Below, piece by piece: positions 1 to 12,600 of a stretch of DNA of 64,000 nt. The DNA is taken from assembly GCA_951217055.1 (NCBI GenBank), contig OX578276.1:112561313-112625312 (forward strand), written 5' to 3'. The first letter of the stretch is position 1; each line of letters begins with the position of its first letter. The notes beneath the pieces were generated by a model. It had not been told where the DNA came from, searched no databases, and was given only the letters and a program-made list of their open reading frames with translations. A program made the position numbers and the translations under genes. Origin of the DNA: Gerris lacustris. Taxonomy: Eukaryota > Arthropoda > Insecta > Hemiptera > Gerridae.

Positions 1-52
1 ATTATGAACTCGTATGATAAAGCTTGTCTGAGTTGTCTCTGACTGATTTTTG
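1..52 (+). repeat. tail of a family-A hairpin-headed repeat (cut by window edge)
   Basis: The 3' end of family A, recognised by TGAACTCGTATGATAAAGCT, TGTCTGAGTTGTCT and GACTGATTTTT, which also end the copies at 15621-16165 and 26894-27502. Confidence 0.7.
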
Positions 53-364
53 ACGTTGTGCAACGAGGGAATACAATTTATTTCTAAAAATAAATACACA
101 AAATATTTATATTAAACTATAGTTGTTAGATAGTACTAAATAAGGAAACATATAATTTAAACGATGAACACAGTGTAATGATACGTTGAAGTCGAAATGT
201 AATGAACAAACGTGAACTTATAAAGTTAAAGAAATTGCTAATATATAGTGGTTAAGTAAGCTAAATTAAATAAATAATATTGTTAAATCGGTAGGTATAT
301 GGACAAACAAGAAAGCAAGCTAATAAAAACGTAGTAAAATACATTATATTCAAGGATAACTCTA

Positions 365-735
365 TTTTTTACTTTCTCATATAAAGAGAAAGTATTGTGA
401 TGGCGCGAAAATTCGATTTTGATTGTTTGAGGTTCTTTGAGTCCAAAAAAGAGATTATTAAAAAATATCTGTCTGTCGTCTGTGCAGAGACGTGGAGCCT
501 AAACTACCACTGGGCCGCTATTGACAAAATTTGGCATACTTGTTCAAAGAAATCATACTCTCTCGCGAAATCGAGATATGGATTTTAGCTCCAAATTTGG
601 GGGCGCTACCCCCAAAAAACTCAGAAAAAAACTGTGAACGGTTCTGACGATTTTGATTAATAAATTCTTTTAGTCCATTTAAATACTTATTTAACGATAT
701 AAGCCATTTTCCCGGAAAGAAATCAAATTTCCGAG
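365..735 (+). repeat. family-A repeat, 3'-truncated copy
   Basis: It starts with the family-A head hairpin (ACTTTCTC, loop, GAGAAAGT at 371-393) followed by ATTGTGATGGCGCGAAAATT. It continues through the core ACAAAATTTGGCATAC and the small palindrome TTGGGGGCGCTACCCCCAA, and stops near the TAAGCCATTTTCCCGG module. The last third of the element is missing. Apart from this and the copies at 1-52 and 1395-1478, I see nothing else in 53-1839. Confidence 0.75.
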
Positions 736-1394
736 ATACTTACAAAAATAAATATGATTTTGTTGAAAGTCGAGAACAAAAAATAAACAACCACAAATCA
801 ATTAAATGAGATCCCAACAAAAACACTTATGTAATAAAATAAGCTAAGTTTTTACAACTTTTTACGCGAGACTTGGTTTATTTTTTTACATAAGGGTTTT
901 TGTTGGGATTTCACTTTTTTTCTAAAGTATATAATAGAATGACAATGAAAGAGATATTAGGAGATAAAGAATATTAGGAATAATAAGAATAATTTATAAG
1001 AAAGGGTTTGAAACGCAAAGACAAGGTATGGAACACGATGGGTGTTCAAATTGAACCAAGGATGTTACATGTTAAACCAAGGATGTAAAATAATAAAATA
1101 TTATTTAACATCCTTTAATTGAACTAATAATTATCTCGAACAATACTGTCAAATCAGTGTCAACCTCATTTATTCCAATATAAAATTCTATAAATGAGAG
1201 TAAAATAATTCTTTAGTTTTAAAGTTCTTTACTAGGTAGCGATAGTAGCGCAAGTTTTAATTTTTTTTTTTTATTAATTTTGAATAGGCGCATTTATCCG
1301 TTTTGGGTGTTTTTAAGACCTCATGAGAGGTTTTCAGTATGACGTCTGTGTGTGTGTTATCATCATAGAGCCCAGGGTATTTAACATTTAACCA

Positions 1395-1478
1395 AGAGTT
1401 GAAACTTAGCAGAAAAATCAGCACAGACAGACAAGATGCATATTTTGTTGAATGTAAGAAGCTAGCTTCAATAATATT
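1395..1478 (-). repeat. family-C repeat head fragment
   Basis: On the minus strand it reads GAAGCTAGCTTCTTACATTC, then AACAAAATATGCATCTTGTC and TGTCTGTG. This is the head of the family-C copy at 39867, including its hairpin. Confidence 0.7.
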
Positions 1479-1806
1479 TAGCCATTTTTATTTAAGGAAC
1501 CTTGAGTTCTAAATAAAAACTTTTATGGGTTCCCAAATTATTTATTTATTTATTTTTCAGGGGAAGGAGTCTACTATAAAAAGAAATTAAGCCCTATTAT
1601 TTATTTATGGTGTTATGGTACATATTAGTCCATAACAAAGAAAAGGAGTTTTAAGTAAATTTTTCAGTCACATTAAGTGCAAGAGGAGATCGACATTACC
1701 AACAACGAAAAAGAAATAAAACATAATACAGTTGCAATCTTCATTTATTGATTGATTAAAATAACATAAGAAGAAAACAGAAATAATGGGAAATACCTAA
1801 CATATA

Positions 1807-1812
1807 TTTATT
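1807..1812 (-). terminator. candidate poly(A) signal of TYW2
   Basis: TTTATT on the plus strand reads AATAAA on the minus strand, 28 bases downstream of the TYW2 stop. Such hexamers are frequent by chance in AT-rich DNA, so this is only positional support. Confidence 0.35.
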
Positions 1813-1839
1813 TAATTATAAAATTACAACATTGTGTAG

Positions 1840-2292
1840 TTATAGAGGAGAACAATAAACGCCATACACAAGATGGTCAATATGGGGTGCATATGATTTA
1901 ACTTTAAAATATTCTTTTACAGTAACTTCCCACATCCCCTTATGAAAATTTTCTAAATGGTTAATCAAAGAGTGTGATATATGCAAAGAATATTTAAACC
2001 ATTCTATTTGTTTCCAATTAATGTTAATATCTATTAAATTTCGAAGGCATGGAGTGGCCCTTCTTACAGCAATACTACATTTATTATTTAATAGTTTAGA
2101 TTCACAGACTAGAGAAAGACAAGTTCGACAGGTAATATCTTCTTTGTGTTCCATAATGCCGGAAGTGACATTTTGATGAATATATATAATGCCACCAGTT
2201 GAGAGGAGTGCTTCACAAGCCGTACCCCAAAATTCTTCAGAATCAGGAATTAATCCAACATTAATTCTATTCCCTATGTTCTTCGGAGCAAA
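1840..2292 (-). CDS. TYW2: TYW2 exon 5 (C-terminal part of the catalytic domain)
   Basis: This terminal exon follows a TTTTTAG acceptor and encodes 150 residues plus a TAA stop. It carries the conserved stretch N-V-G-L-I-P-D-S-E-E-F-W and then IHQNV, which line up with the end of the Rossmann-fold methyltransferase domain of TYW2. A minus-strand AATAAA lies 28 bases past the stop. Confidence 0.9.
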   Translation of the reverse strand, partial: FAPKNIGNRINVGLIPDSEEFWGTACEALLSTGGIIYIHQNVTSGIMEHKEDITCRTCLSLVCESKLLNNKCSIAVRRATPCLRNLIDININWKQIEWFKYSLHISHSLINHLENFHKGMWEVTVKEYFKVKSYAPHIDHLVYGVYCSPL

Positions 2293-5200
2293 CTAAAAAT
2301 AAAAGAAGCAATATTAGACCAGTCATAATAATGAAAGTGTAGTAGGGAACCTCAATTTAGGCCTGACGGCCTTTTCAAGTCTAGACTTGTTAAAGGTCGA
2401 CCCATTTCTGTATCGCGTTATAGAGGTTGACTTCTCAAACGACTTGTTATAGAGGTTCTGAGTTACATTGTGCATTGGAAAAAATCCGTGTTATTGATAA
2501 TATAAAAAGTTTAGTCCAAAACGGGACATTGAATTGGGGAGGGGGAGGGGGTGTCGAGCTATTGCATCCCCAGCCGATAGGGTGTGGGCATATTTTGCTG
2601 AGTGGACAAATTTTAAGGAAAAATTAGCATTCTTTGGATAACATTTTTTCTTTGGACATTAATGGGTAAATTTGCACAATCAAGACCACCTATTTCGTAC
2701 TGACCGATTTACTTAGTTTTTTTTTTTTGTTTTTTGAATGAACTATTCCTTTTTACATAATAATAACGACTCCGGTTGTAGTATCTCGATTAATTCAATA
2801 GTATTGGTTTTATATAAAATCATAAAGAGTCACGTTTTAGGGTAATGATGGAAGGTTATAGTTAGATTAGGTCAAATAATACTAACCATAACCTAAAATA
2901 ACCATAACCTTCCATAATTTTCCCTGAAATTAAAACAATACTTAAAATTAGTTTAAAAAAATAAGATTGAATTTATGGAAAAGCTACTGAAATCGTTTTT
3001 GCAGTCCGAAGTAAGATTTACCCCTCATAATAAGTATCATATTCGTCACCATTACTAATAACTGTGATTCACTTCAACACCATGTTACTATGAGCAACTG
3101 ATTTAGATTCTGAAGATACCTGTTAAGTAGTCGAAACCAGTTAATTTTTATTACAAATACTTTGTGTGAAGTTTTAGTGTTGTTGTTTTTTTCCTTTTAA
3201 AACTGATGACGACTAAATATCACACTTAGGAGAAGCAAACCATTGATATATACAACATATTTATTAAGATTTAAAACTTCTCCAACTCATTAAGTATGGG
3301 AAAAGTTTTTCATTTTACCCAGACATTCTGGAAAATATACCATTTCCCAAAAACGGGACATTTTCGCAAACCGACGGGACGCCTTCAAAAGCTTAAAATA
3401 ACGGGACTGTCCCGGTCAAAACGGGACGTATGGTCACCCTAGGTTGTCATGTTATTGAGGGTCGTGTAAGCGAGGTTCTACAGTAGATGTATACACTGTA
3501 CATCTAGGGCTAGGATCAATCTGATAGAGAACTAGTGGGGGAAAGCACCACTAGTCAGAAATTTGAACCTTTACTAAACTAAGGTCTACACTGCTTTCCT
3601 AAAATATTCTTGACTTGGCTTACCTGTTTTAAAAGATTAGATCATTGTGATAAATAGAATAAAACATCAGAAACAAATATTAAAATGCCATTGTTTTTGG
3701 TTTATTTTTATTCAATTTATTTTATTGGCATAAGTTAGCAACAGTGAGGGGTAACTGCAGCCATTTTAAATAATGTCATTAATTGGATTAAGGGGGTAAT
3801 AACAAAGTTCAAGGTCATTTTGTTCATAACGCGGCTGCGGCTGAGTTTTGTGGAGCCAACCTAGCATTTGCTTTGTTGATAGAGGAAACCACAGAAAACT
3901 CAAATCTGGTAGGCTGGACTTGAGTCCCTCCAGATGTGAGGAAGTCAATGTTTGATACGCACTATCTCAACATAAATATGTCAGGTTCGAATCCTTGAGA
4001 GGAAATGAGTAAAGACCCTAATCCTCAAATTGTGTTAATTGGGAATGTTCATAAATAGATATATTTTATACAGTTTTATGTTCAACAAAGTTGGGTTAAA
4101 AAAGCCTGTATTTACCTTTCGATTGTCACCTTCATAAATAGTACATTTTTCAGGAACTTTATTCATCTTCAGATTCCTCCTAAAAATTAAAAAGAATTGA
4201 TGCAACTTCAACACTTTAAATCATTGATAGTAATACTAATACAATACTAATAATAATATTAACTGTAACCTTAAAGCTTCGATAGCACTTGGGTTCCATT
4301 CACAGGCATGAACAAATTTAGCTTTTGCTTTCACCAAGTAGGGAAGTGTATAGTAACCAATCCCAGCAAACAAATCAACAATGACTTCATTTGTACAGTC
4401 TAATTTAGCTATCCGATGCCTCTCTGATAAGTTACCTCGGCAAAACATGCTCCTTTCAAGATCCCAACTATACCTAAGAAAACAGAGAAAAAATGAAAAA
4501 TCAATCTAAGACACCATAAAGAATGTGGTTCAAATTCTTAAACTAATATGGTTTTAATGGAATTGAAATGAACTGCATTTACAAATTTGTTCAATAATTT
4601 AGACTACAAACAAAAAGAATTTTTCAAGACAACTTGTATGGACTCTGAGGACCACATATTTTAATGGTTTAATACCCATAACGTGTGACACATAGCTTAC
4701 TCGCATCCTATTATTGGACATTATATTTACGGTCACACTTATTATGGGGACCAACAATAGCTAATTGGGACCTTATCATCCAAATTTCATAAAAATTGGA
4801 TACGTATCTTTTAAGATTTGGTGGCTTGCAAGAATGACAGACTGAGAATATACCCTGAAATCTGAAAGGAATATTTGTCCAGGAATGTTTGAATGTGGAT
4901 ACATAACAAATTTTGTTACCTTCAGTAAGTTTGGAGGCAATACAATAAAAACATTAATGTTATTACCTTGTTTTAACAAATGTTTATAATCCTATTGATA
5001 CATATTTAACGAATTTATATTTTAAAAAACCATTAGTTTGATATTTTGATCAAATAATGTGTGATAATATTTGATAGTATCTAAGTCAGTATTTCATTAG
5101 TTACAACATGAATTTACTCAATACCCACAAGGGGACCGGGGCTACCAAATGGCTTTTAATTAAGAATCAAGTAATGGGTAACAAAAAACTTGAATAACTA

Positions 5201-6596
5201 AGAAAAACTATATACCTCAACATAACATATCATTACAGCCAATTAGATAATTTAAAAATATAGTTCAAAATTAAAAATAATAAGTATATATAGGTTAAAT
5301 ATAAAACCATACTTAATACCGTTGTCAGTAAAAGAAACATCTCCAGGCTTGCCATAGACAAGAGACACTTTTGGGGTTCTAAAATCATCGTTAGTAATGC
5401 TATCTTTAAGGCCAATCCTTTTGCATTTAAGAAGGGAACAAATTAACTCCCACAACTTGTCACCTGAAAAAAGTTTTAACTTTAAAAAAAATTATAACAT
5501 TATAATATTAATTAATAGGTTTGTTCCAACAGCCGATTTTAAAACAGTTCTAGCCTCAGTTCAGAATTTCCTTTTGAGCATGCGTCCCTGAGGACTGGTT
5601 TAGAACTGATTCAAAATGAGGAGCCTGTTGGAACAGTTTAAGAACTCTTTCCGAACTGTAACCTTTTAGATACCTCCCTGATATTTCCCCTGCTTTGCTT
5701 TCACTTCCCTACCTGTTCCTTGTCGCTCTAGTTTTTATTAGTTTCTTGTTTTATTTATGCTCTTAACTCCAACTTCAGATAAGTTTTTGTTTTTTATTGC
5801 AATTATTTGTCTAAGTTACATCATGTCTTCGGATATTTTTGCGGTTCACAAAAAATAGCCTTTTAATGGAGGATTGAGAATATTTTGAAAAGCCAATCTG
5901 GATGATGGTTTTGAGTCCCATACAGCTTATTCTGGAATCAAATAGTACTTCATCATGGAAACACTTCTATCTGGATCCAGATTGAGTTGCTTACAAAGAA
6001 AATGTGCAGATCTTACAAATCTGCACATTTTTCCCCGTTTTTGAAAACAATTTCTCCAAGTGCAACAAAAATCAACTAAATAAATTTACATCCCAGAAAG
6101 ACGTAATCATTCCCTTCTTTACCAAAGATTAGGGTTATGGAGGCAGCGTACATAACTAATTAAACTGGTATAAGTAAATATATATGTACATTGTAGGTAC
6201 ATGTATTCACATGATTGATAAGAATGTATTTTTGATATGCGATGTCTTCCCTTGACTTCACCAAGGGTAAACAAGGAGACCTGACACACTTCAACAATTC
6301 TTCATAGCAGTAGAATTAGTTCCTTTGACAAGATTTTATGTTACCTCCTCTATACCTATTGAATAAAACAGTGATTTAGAACTATGTAAGTTTAAATGAT
6401 TACACAATTAATTAATGATAATTTATAGAGAATTCAAACCAAACTAACTCTTCATTATAAGTACTTGTTAGAGAGTTTATAAAACCCTGTACACTTGATT
6501 GGGCCATGGTCATAATATTCTATAATATGCTAACCCTCAACATAGGGTTGGGTCGCCAGATTTTCGAAAGTTAAAACAGGTTTTTACAGTTAAAAA

Positions 6597-6649
<53 letters not shown>

Positions 6650-9600
6650 GTGAGGGGGAAATATTTTCTTCTCAAAAAATTTGCGAGGTATGAAAACATT
6701 TGGTCATGGACACCCTTTTGCTATCCATTTGCATCAAAAACGACCAGAAAAGGGGTAAAAATGCAATAATATTTGTAGTTTTGTTTCAAAAGTCAACACA
6801 CGTTTTGCTTCAAAAGTGGACATAACCAAAACAGCCAATCAGGAGGCTGCATTTTACTAACTCGTTCCTATGATGCACTGCGAGCTTTAGCATCTGAATA
6901 CCTACTCCTACCATTTTGTCATACATGTTTAGAAAAATGATACCCCACGGGGAAATCGAGAAATCAATTTTAGCTCTTAATTTGAGGGCACTACTCCTTA
7001 AGAACTCTGAAAAACGTGAAAAAAATTATTTCTCCAATATTATTATTCTAACCATTATTTTCAACGTCATTTTGCTTCAAAAACAGACAAAACCTTGTGT
7101 TTGTTTCTAAAGCGGACAACTCCACTTTTTAACTCCATTTAGCAGCTAAAATATCAAAGAAATTCACGTTTTCAGTACTTCTAACTAGTTTTGAGTCTAT
7201 TAAGAATCTACAGAAAAAAATCATTGCTCTAGCACCTGTAGAATTTGAGCTACAATTTTCGGCTCTCCTGTAAAATTTTGAAACGTGCTCTTGTCCGTCT
7301 TTGATACTAAGCTCCTCATTTGTGCTCAAGGCTTCCTCCTCTTTTTTTTAACACTCCACATCCGTTAACAAAATTGCAACCCCTAGTTTTGGAGGGATAA
7401 TTTTTTGGGGCTTCCCTTAATTTTCCTGTGACTGGGTTATTGTTATTACACACAATATAACTGCAAAGTTTTAAATGTTTATGTTGGGTACTTTCGGAGA
7501 TCGGGAGCATTATAGACAAACAAGTCCAGGAATGTATTTGGCAATGGACTCTAAAAAATTATTAAGTGTAAAAAAATGGTACTTCTTTAGATTGTTACTC
7601 CTCTATGTTGATTTAGAATAAAAATGACTTTGACTAAATAGCTATTAAGAAAAAGGGATGTTTAGTCCAATTTACTTTGGGACAAAGGAACCACTTCTAT
7701 TTTGATAAGGGGAGTAACAGTCTAAAGAAGAAAATTCCAGACATCTTCTTTAGATTGTTACTCCCCTCTGTTTTTTATTATAAGGGGAGTAACAATCTAA
7801 AGAAGCTCCAAAAAATCTTATATACTATATCCAAAAGTTTTATGTATCTATAATCTTTGCTTCCTAAAACTAAGCATCTAACAATTATTTCAAATCCTAA
7901 ATGATCAGATAATGAGGTTTTTTTTTTTGCAACAAAATTATAATCTATTTTCGACGTCTCTATTGAAAATAAAGACATTTTGGCATCCCAAAAAGAATTT
8001 ACTGGGCACCAGATTTTACTGTCCAAAACTGGGACACCAGCCAACCCTATTCATTTTGATATATAAAACACAATTTTTAAAGTTAAAGCGTCAAACTTTA
8101 AAAAATAAAGAAATAATAAAATAAAATATTATACATAAAACCCACTTTTGTAAAAATCGTAGAGCTTAAAAACAATGTATTATTTTTATTATTATTATAT
8201 AAAAAGTACAAAATCTAAATCTAATTATCATTTAACGATAAACTATTAGTAATTTTATCTGAACTCAATTAAACAATACTTTTTTTTTTTTTACAAAATT
8301 ATAGACAATATTTGGAAACAACGAGAGTGTATGCCAATTCCGAAAACAGGTGCGAGAATTTAACTAAATAATTAAAGGGTGGAAATAGTGTAAGCTGGGA
8401 ACTCGTTGGGCATGCTAAATTGGAATGGACTGTAACGGTATAGTAAGGTAGGCATAACTATGAAGCGCCCGAGCCCGAACGCCGTGGTAAACGGAACAGA
8501 TGCGCATGCTCCGGAATCGAGATAAGCTAGGCAACTCCTTACACAGGGCAGAAGTAAAAGGAGTTGCGAAAGTCAAGTGACCTATACCACATGTGCGGAT
8601 ATAATTTTAACCACGTCGGAAAGAGGTCTAAGATTTGACAACTCAACCAACGAATTTAATTGACATTAGTGTACCATCCACGATCCGGCACCTTCCAGGA
8701 TAACTACCCGGCAACCGGGAAGGACCTACGGTGTGACTGGTATTTTTCTACAGATGGACAGTTAGTTTTATTATTATTATTTTATTAAATAAAGCTCATA
8801 TCTTTTAAATTATTCATTTAGAAATTATTAGTTGCAACAGCCTAGAACCTACGTACGCTCTGGTAACAATAAAACATAGTCTGGAGCATTTCATTGGCCC
8901 CCAACGTGAAGGCTTGTTGAAATTTATATTTATATATGTACATGGAAAGAAAATTATTAAAATTAAAATTAACAATAAAATTAAAAATGAAAAATTAATT
9001 TTTTTAAGAAAGTAGTTTTGTTTGGATTTTGTTTGGATTTTGTTTTTTTATTTTTTCTTCTTATAAAAAGAAAAAGTTTAAAAATTATTTTTGGTAGTAA
9101 AAGTTTTGTTTTATTTGAAAAAAAAAAAAAAAAAAAAGATACATTTCATTTTGAATAGGCATTTATATTAATTTTGTTTGTGTGTTTCGCGTTAATTTTG
9201 GGTAGAATATATATATATTTTTTATCTTTGTTTCAATTTTACATATCATTAATAATTTGATATGGACAACAAAGAAAAATTGAAAACTACCAATACTGGG
9301 TTTGTTTCTGACCGAAAAGGAAGAACGGTAAAAAGTCCAACAATTACGGCAAAAGAAAAGTCTCCCATTGTAAATTCACCTTCGCCAGAAATAAGATCCC
9401 AAAATCCTATAGAGGCAATACCTATAGCGGTAGATGCTACTCCAATGACAAGTTCGATTCCGATAGATAAAAGGAAATTAGAAAAAATAAGTGATCAGGG
9501 ATCAAAGCCAACTGATAAGAATGAAGTACAAGAGGGTAGCAAAGGAGATGAAATTAATGTGATTGCGAGATTAGAAAAACTAGAGAAAACCCTAGATGAG

Positions 9601-12600
9601 AAATTTAGTTCATACTTGAGTTCCATTCAGGAAGCAACTAAAGATGTGTTGAAAATAATCGGAGACAGAGTAGAAAAACAGGACCAAGAAATAAAGGAAA
9701 ATCAGGAGAAGAATAGTTTCGAAATAGAGCACGTAAGACAATCGATATCTCATGTATCCGACAAAATACAAGGTGAATCCAAGAAAGTGGGGAATTTAAC
9801 TGCGTACATCAATGAAAGATTCGGAGAGATAGTTCAAGATATCGATAAAAATTCTAATGATATAGCAGCATTAAAAATAGATAGAGATCGTAATAACCAT
9901 GTCCTAGAAACATGGAGAATGCAGGTAGATGCGCAAGTTTTATCTATGGAGGGGAATATAAAAAATATTGAGGAAAGAGTAGGTACCTCAAATGGATATT
10001 ACGGGCCACGGAATATCGATGCAATAGCTATGCGAACAGCAGTGGACGCTTATATGCCCAAATTTAATGGATCTAAAGAGAAAAACCCGAACATGTTTTT
10101 ACGACAGTTAGAAGATTTTTTTATTTTAACAAAGATATTTGAGCATGAAAAATTAAAATTTATTCGTCAAGTATTGGTAGGACCGGCCTTAAAATGGTGG
10201 AAAGTAATGTCACCATTAGTAAAATCTTATGAACAATTTAGAAAATTATTTATTGAGAGATATTGGGATCGGACGGTTCAACGTCGAATATTTCAACACT
10301 TAGTTAGTGGAAGATACGAGGAGTCCAAGGGTTCAACAAGAGAAGAATACGCACATAAAATCATGCTAAACGCTCGAGAATTAGGACCGAATTTATCAGA
10401 CCCGGAAGTGTTTGAATATTTAATAAACCATTTTGAACCGGAGGTGATGAACGTTTACTTGAGCCGAAACGTTCAAGATATAGTAGGGTTTTCAGAGATT
10501 TTACGGATATTCGATGATCGCACGTCCCGTAAGAAAGAAGAGAAAGTAAGCACAAACTACCATATTCAAGAAAGAACGTATAGTAAAAATACTGAGGCCA
10601 AAAACGACAAAAAAGATTTACCGGTTCAAAGATATAAAACTCCAGAAGAGAGAAATAAACAAAAAAGTTTTCAACCGTATAAAAGAGATAATGTAAGGCA
10701 GATTAGGTCAGTAGAATTAGAAGACGACGACAGGGACAACATAACAGAAGAGGAAAATTTGGAGGAAATATGTTCAGAACAGACCAATATGACACAAGAG
10801 ACCGCGGGAAACTAATGGAGGTTACACCTGCTCCAAAAATAAAAATTTGGAACAGAGTGTAACCTTTGTATGCCACTCTAATAAAAATTCACATCAAGCG
10901 GAAATATTGCGGATATGTAATATAAATAAATTACAAGAAAAGGAATGGGAAGATCCACGGGAATATTTAACCGAAGAAGAAAATTTAGAAATTCCTAAAA
11001 ACACAAAAGTTATTTGTCCGATGATCCACATTATAGTAGAAAATGAATCGGTGATAGCGCTTATAGATACAGGAAGTTAAGTCTCTTGCATTGAGCAAGA
11101 TCTTTATTAAAAAATTAAAAATAAATATTCCGATATTTTAGTATTGCCGTTATCAAATACAAGAATTATTGGAGCAACGCGGGAGAAATCGAAAATCATA
11201 AAAGAACAAGTCATGTTGAATGTAAAAATTGGTGAGACAAAATACGAATTTATATGTATTGTAGTGCCTAATTTGATCAAAAAGTTTATTATTGGAGTTA
11301 ACATGTTGAAGAAAATTAAAGCCGACATCGATTTGACCCGAAACATTTTAACCATTAGTAATACAGCTCAAGAAAAAAATATTGTTCAATTTTTGGGGGA
11401 AACATGCATCCTGCAATTAGCTTGCATTCACACCAAAAATATTAAAGGAACCATTGATACTAACCTAAGACCTGAATGTGATGCAGACCTAGATCAAAGA
11501 GAAAAATTTGCAATCAAACAACTTTTACTAGACTACGAAGATGTTTTTAATGCCTTGCCTGGAAAAATTGATATATTTAATTACGAGATAAAAGTCAATA
11601 ATATATCACCATTTTTTGAAAGAGGATACTATATACCAATAGGCATGAGAGACCTGGTGAGAGATGAAATAGATAAAATGCAAAAATGTGATGTTATAGA
11701 AGAAGGAGATAGCGACTACATTAGTCCACTCAGGCCAGTTTGTAAGAAAAACAAACAAATTAGACTATGTATGGATTTAAGGAAATTATATAAATATATA
11801 TCACAAGAACCACAATGTCCACCGTCAATTGAGTCGTTATTAGCACAATGTGGTAATGTTAATTTTATGACAAGTCTGGACATCACTGCGAGTTTTTGGC
11901 AAGTACCGTTAACTGAAGAAAGTCGGAAATACGTAGCGTTTGCATTTGAAAATAAAATATATCGTTTTAAAGTTACCCCGTTTGGTTTAAAAACCTCTCA
12001 ATCAGCGTTAATTAAAGCTTTGAACGGTGTTCTATCAGGTCTAGAAACCAATATTCTCATATTTGTAGACGATATTTTACTAATATCTGAATCGTTTCAA
12101 GAGCACCTGAATCTGATTGAAGTAGTATTAAAGAGACTTCGGAAACATAATGTTCATATTAATAAGGATAAATGCAATTTTTTTAAAAAATCGATTAATT
12201 TTTTAGGATACCATATTTCTCGCGACGGTATTTCACCACAAGCTGAAAAAATTGAAGCAATAATCAAATTTCCAAAACCTGGTGATAAAAAAGATTTACA
12301 AGCTTTCTTAGGTTTGCTGAATTTTCATTCGAGATTTTCTCGCTTACACGCACAAGCTATACAACCGCTAAAAAAATTATTAAAGAAAGGAGAAATATGG
12401 ACGTGGAATAAAACGTATGAGGAATGTTTTGAAAATGTAAAACGGATATTTACGGACACAGTTATTTTGAAGTTCCCACTAATAAACCAACCGTACTTTA
12501 TGACCTGTGATAGCTCGTATTATGCGATTGGAGCCAGTTTATATCAAATTGACCAAAATGGTGAGATAGGAGTAATAAGTTTTACTAGTCGAACCCTCAA

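Noticed and set aside
2427..2627. 66-codon frame with a Gly run
   Set aside because: No homology, no splice or context support; the Gly run comes from a simple G-rich tract.
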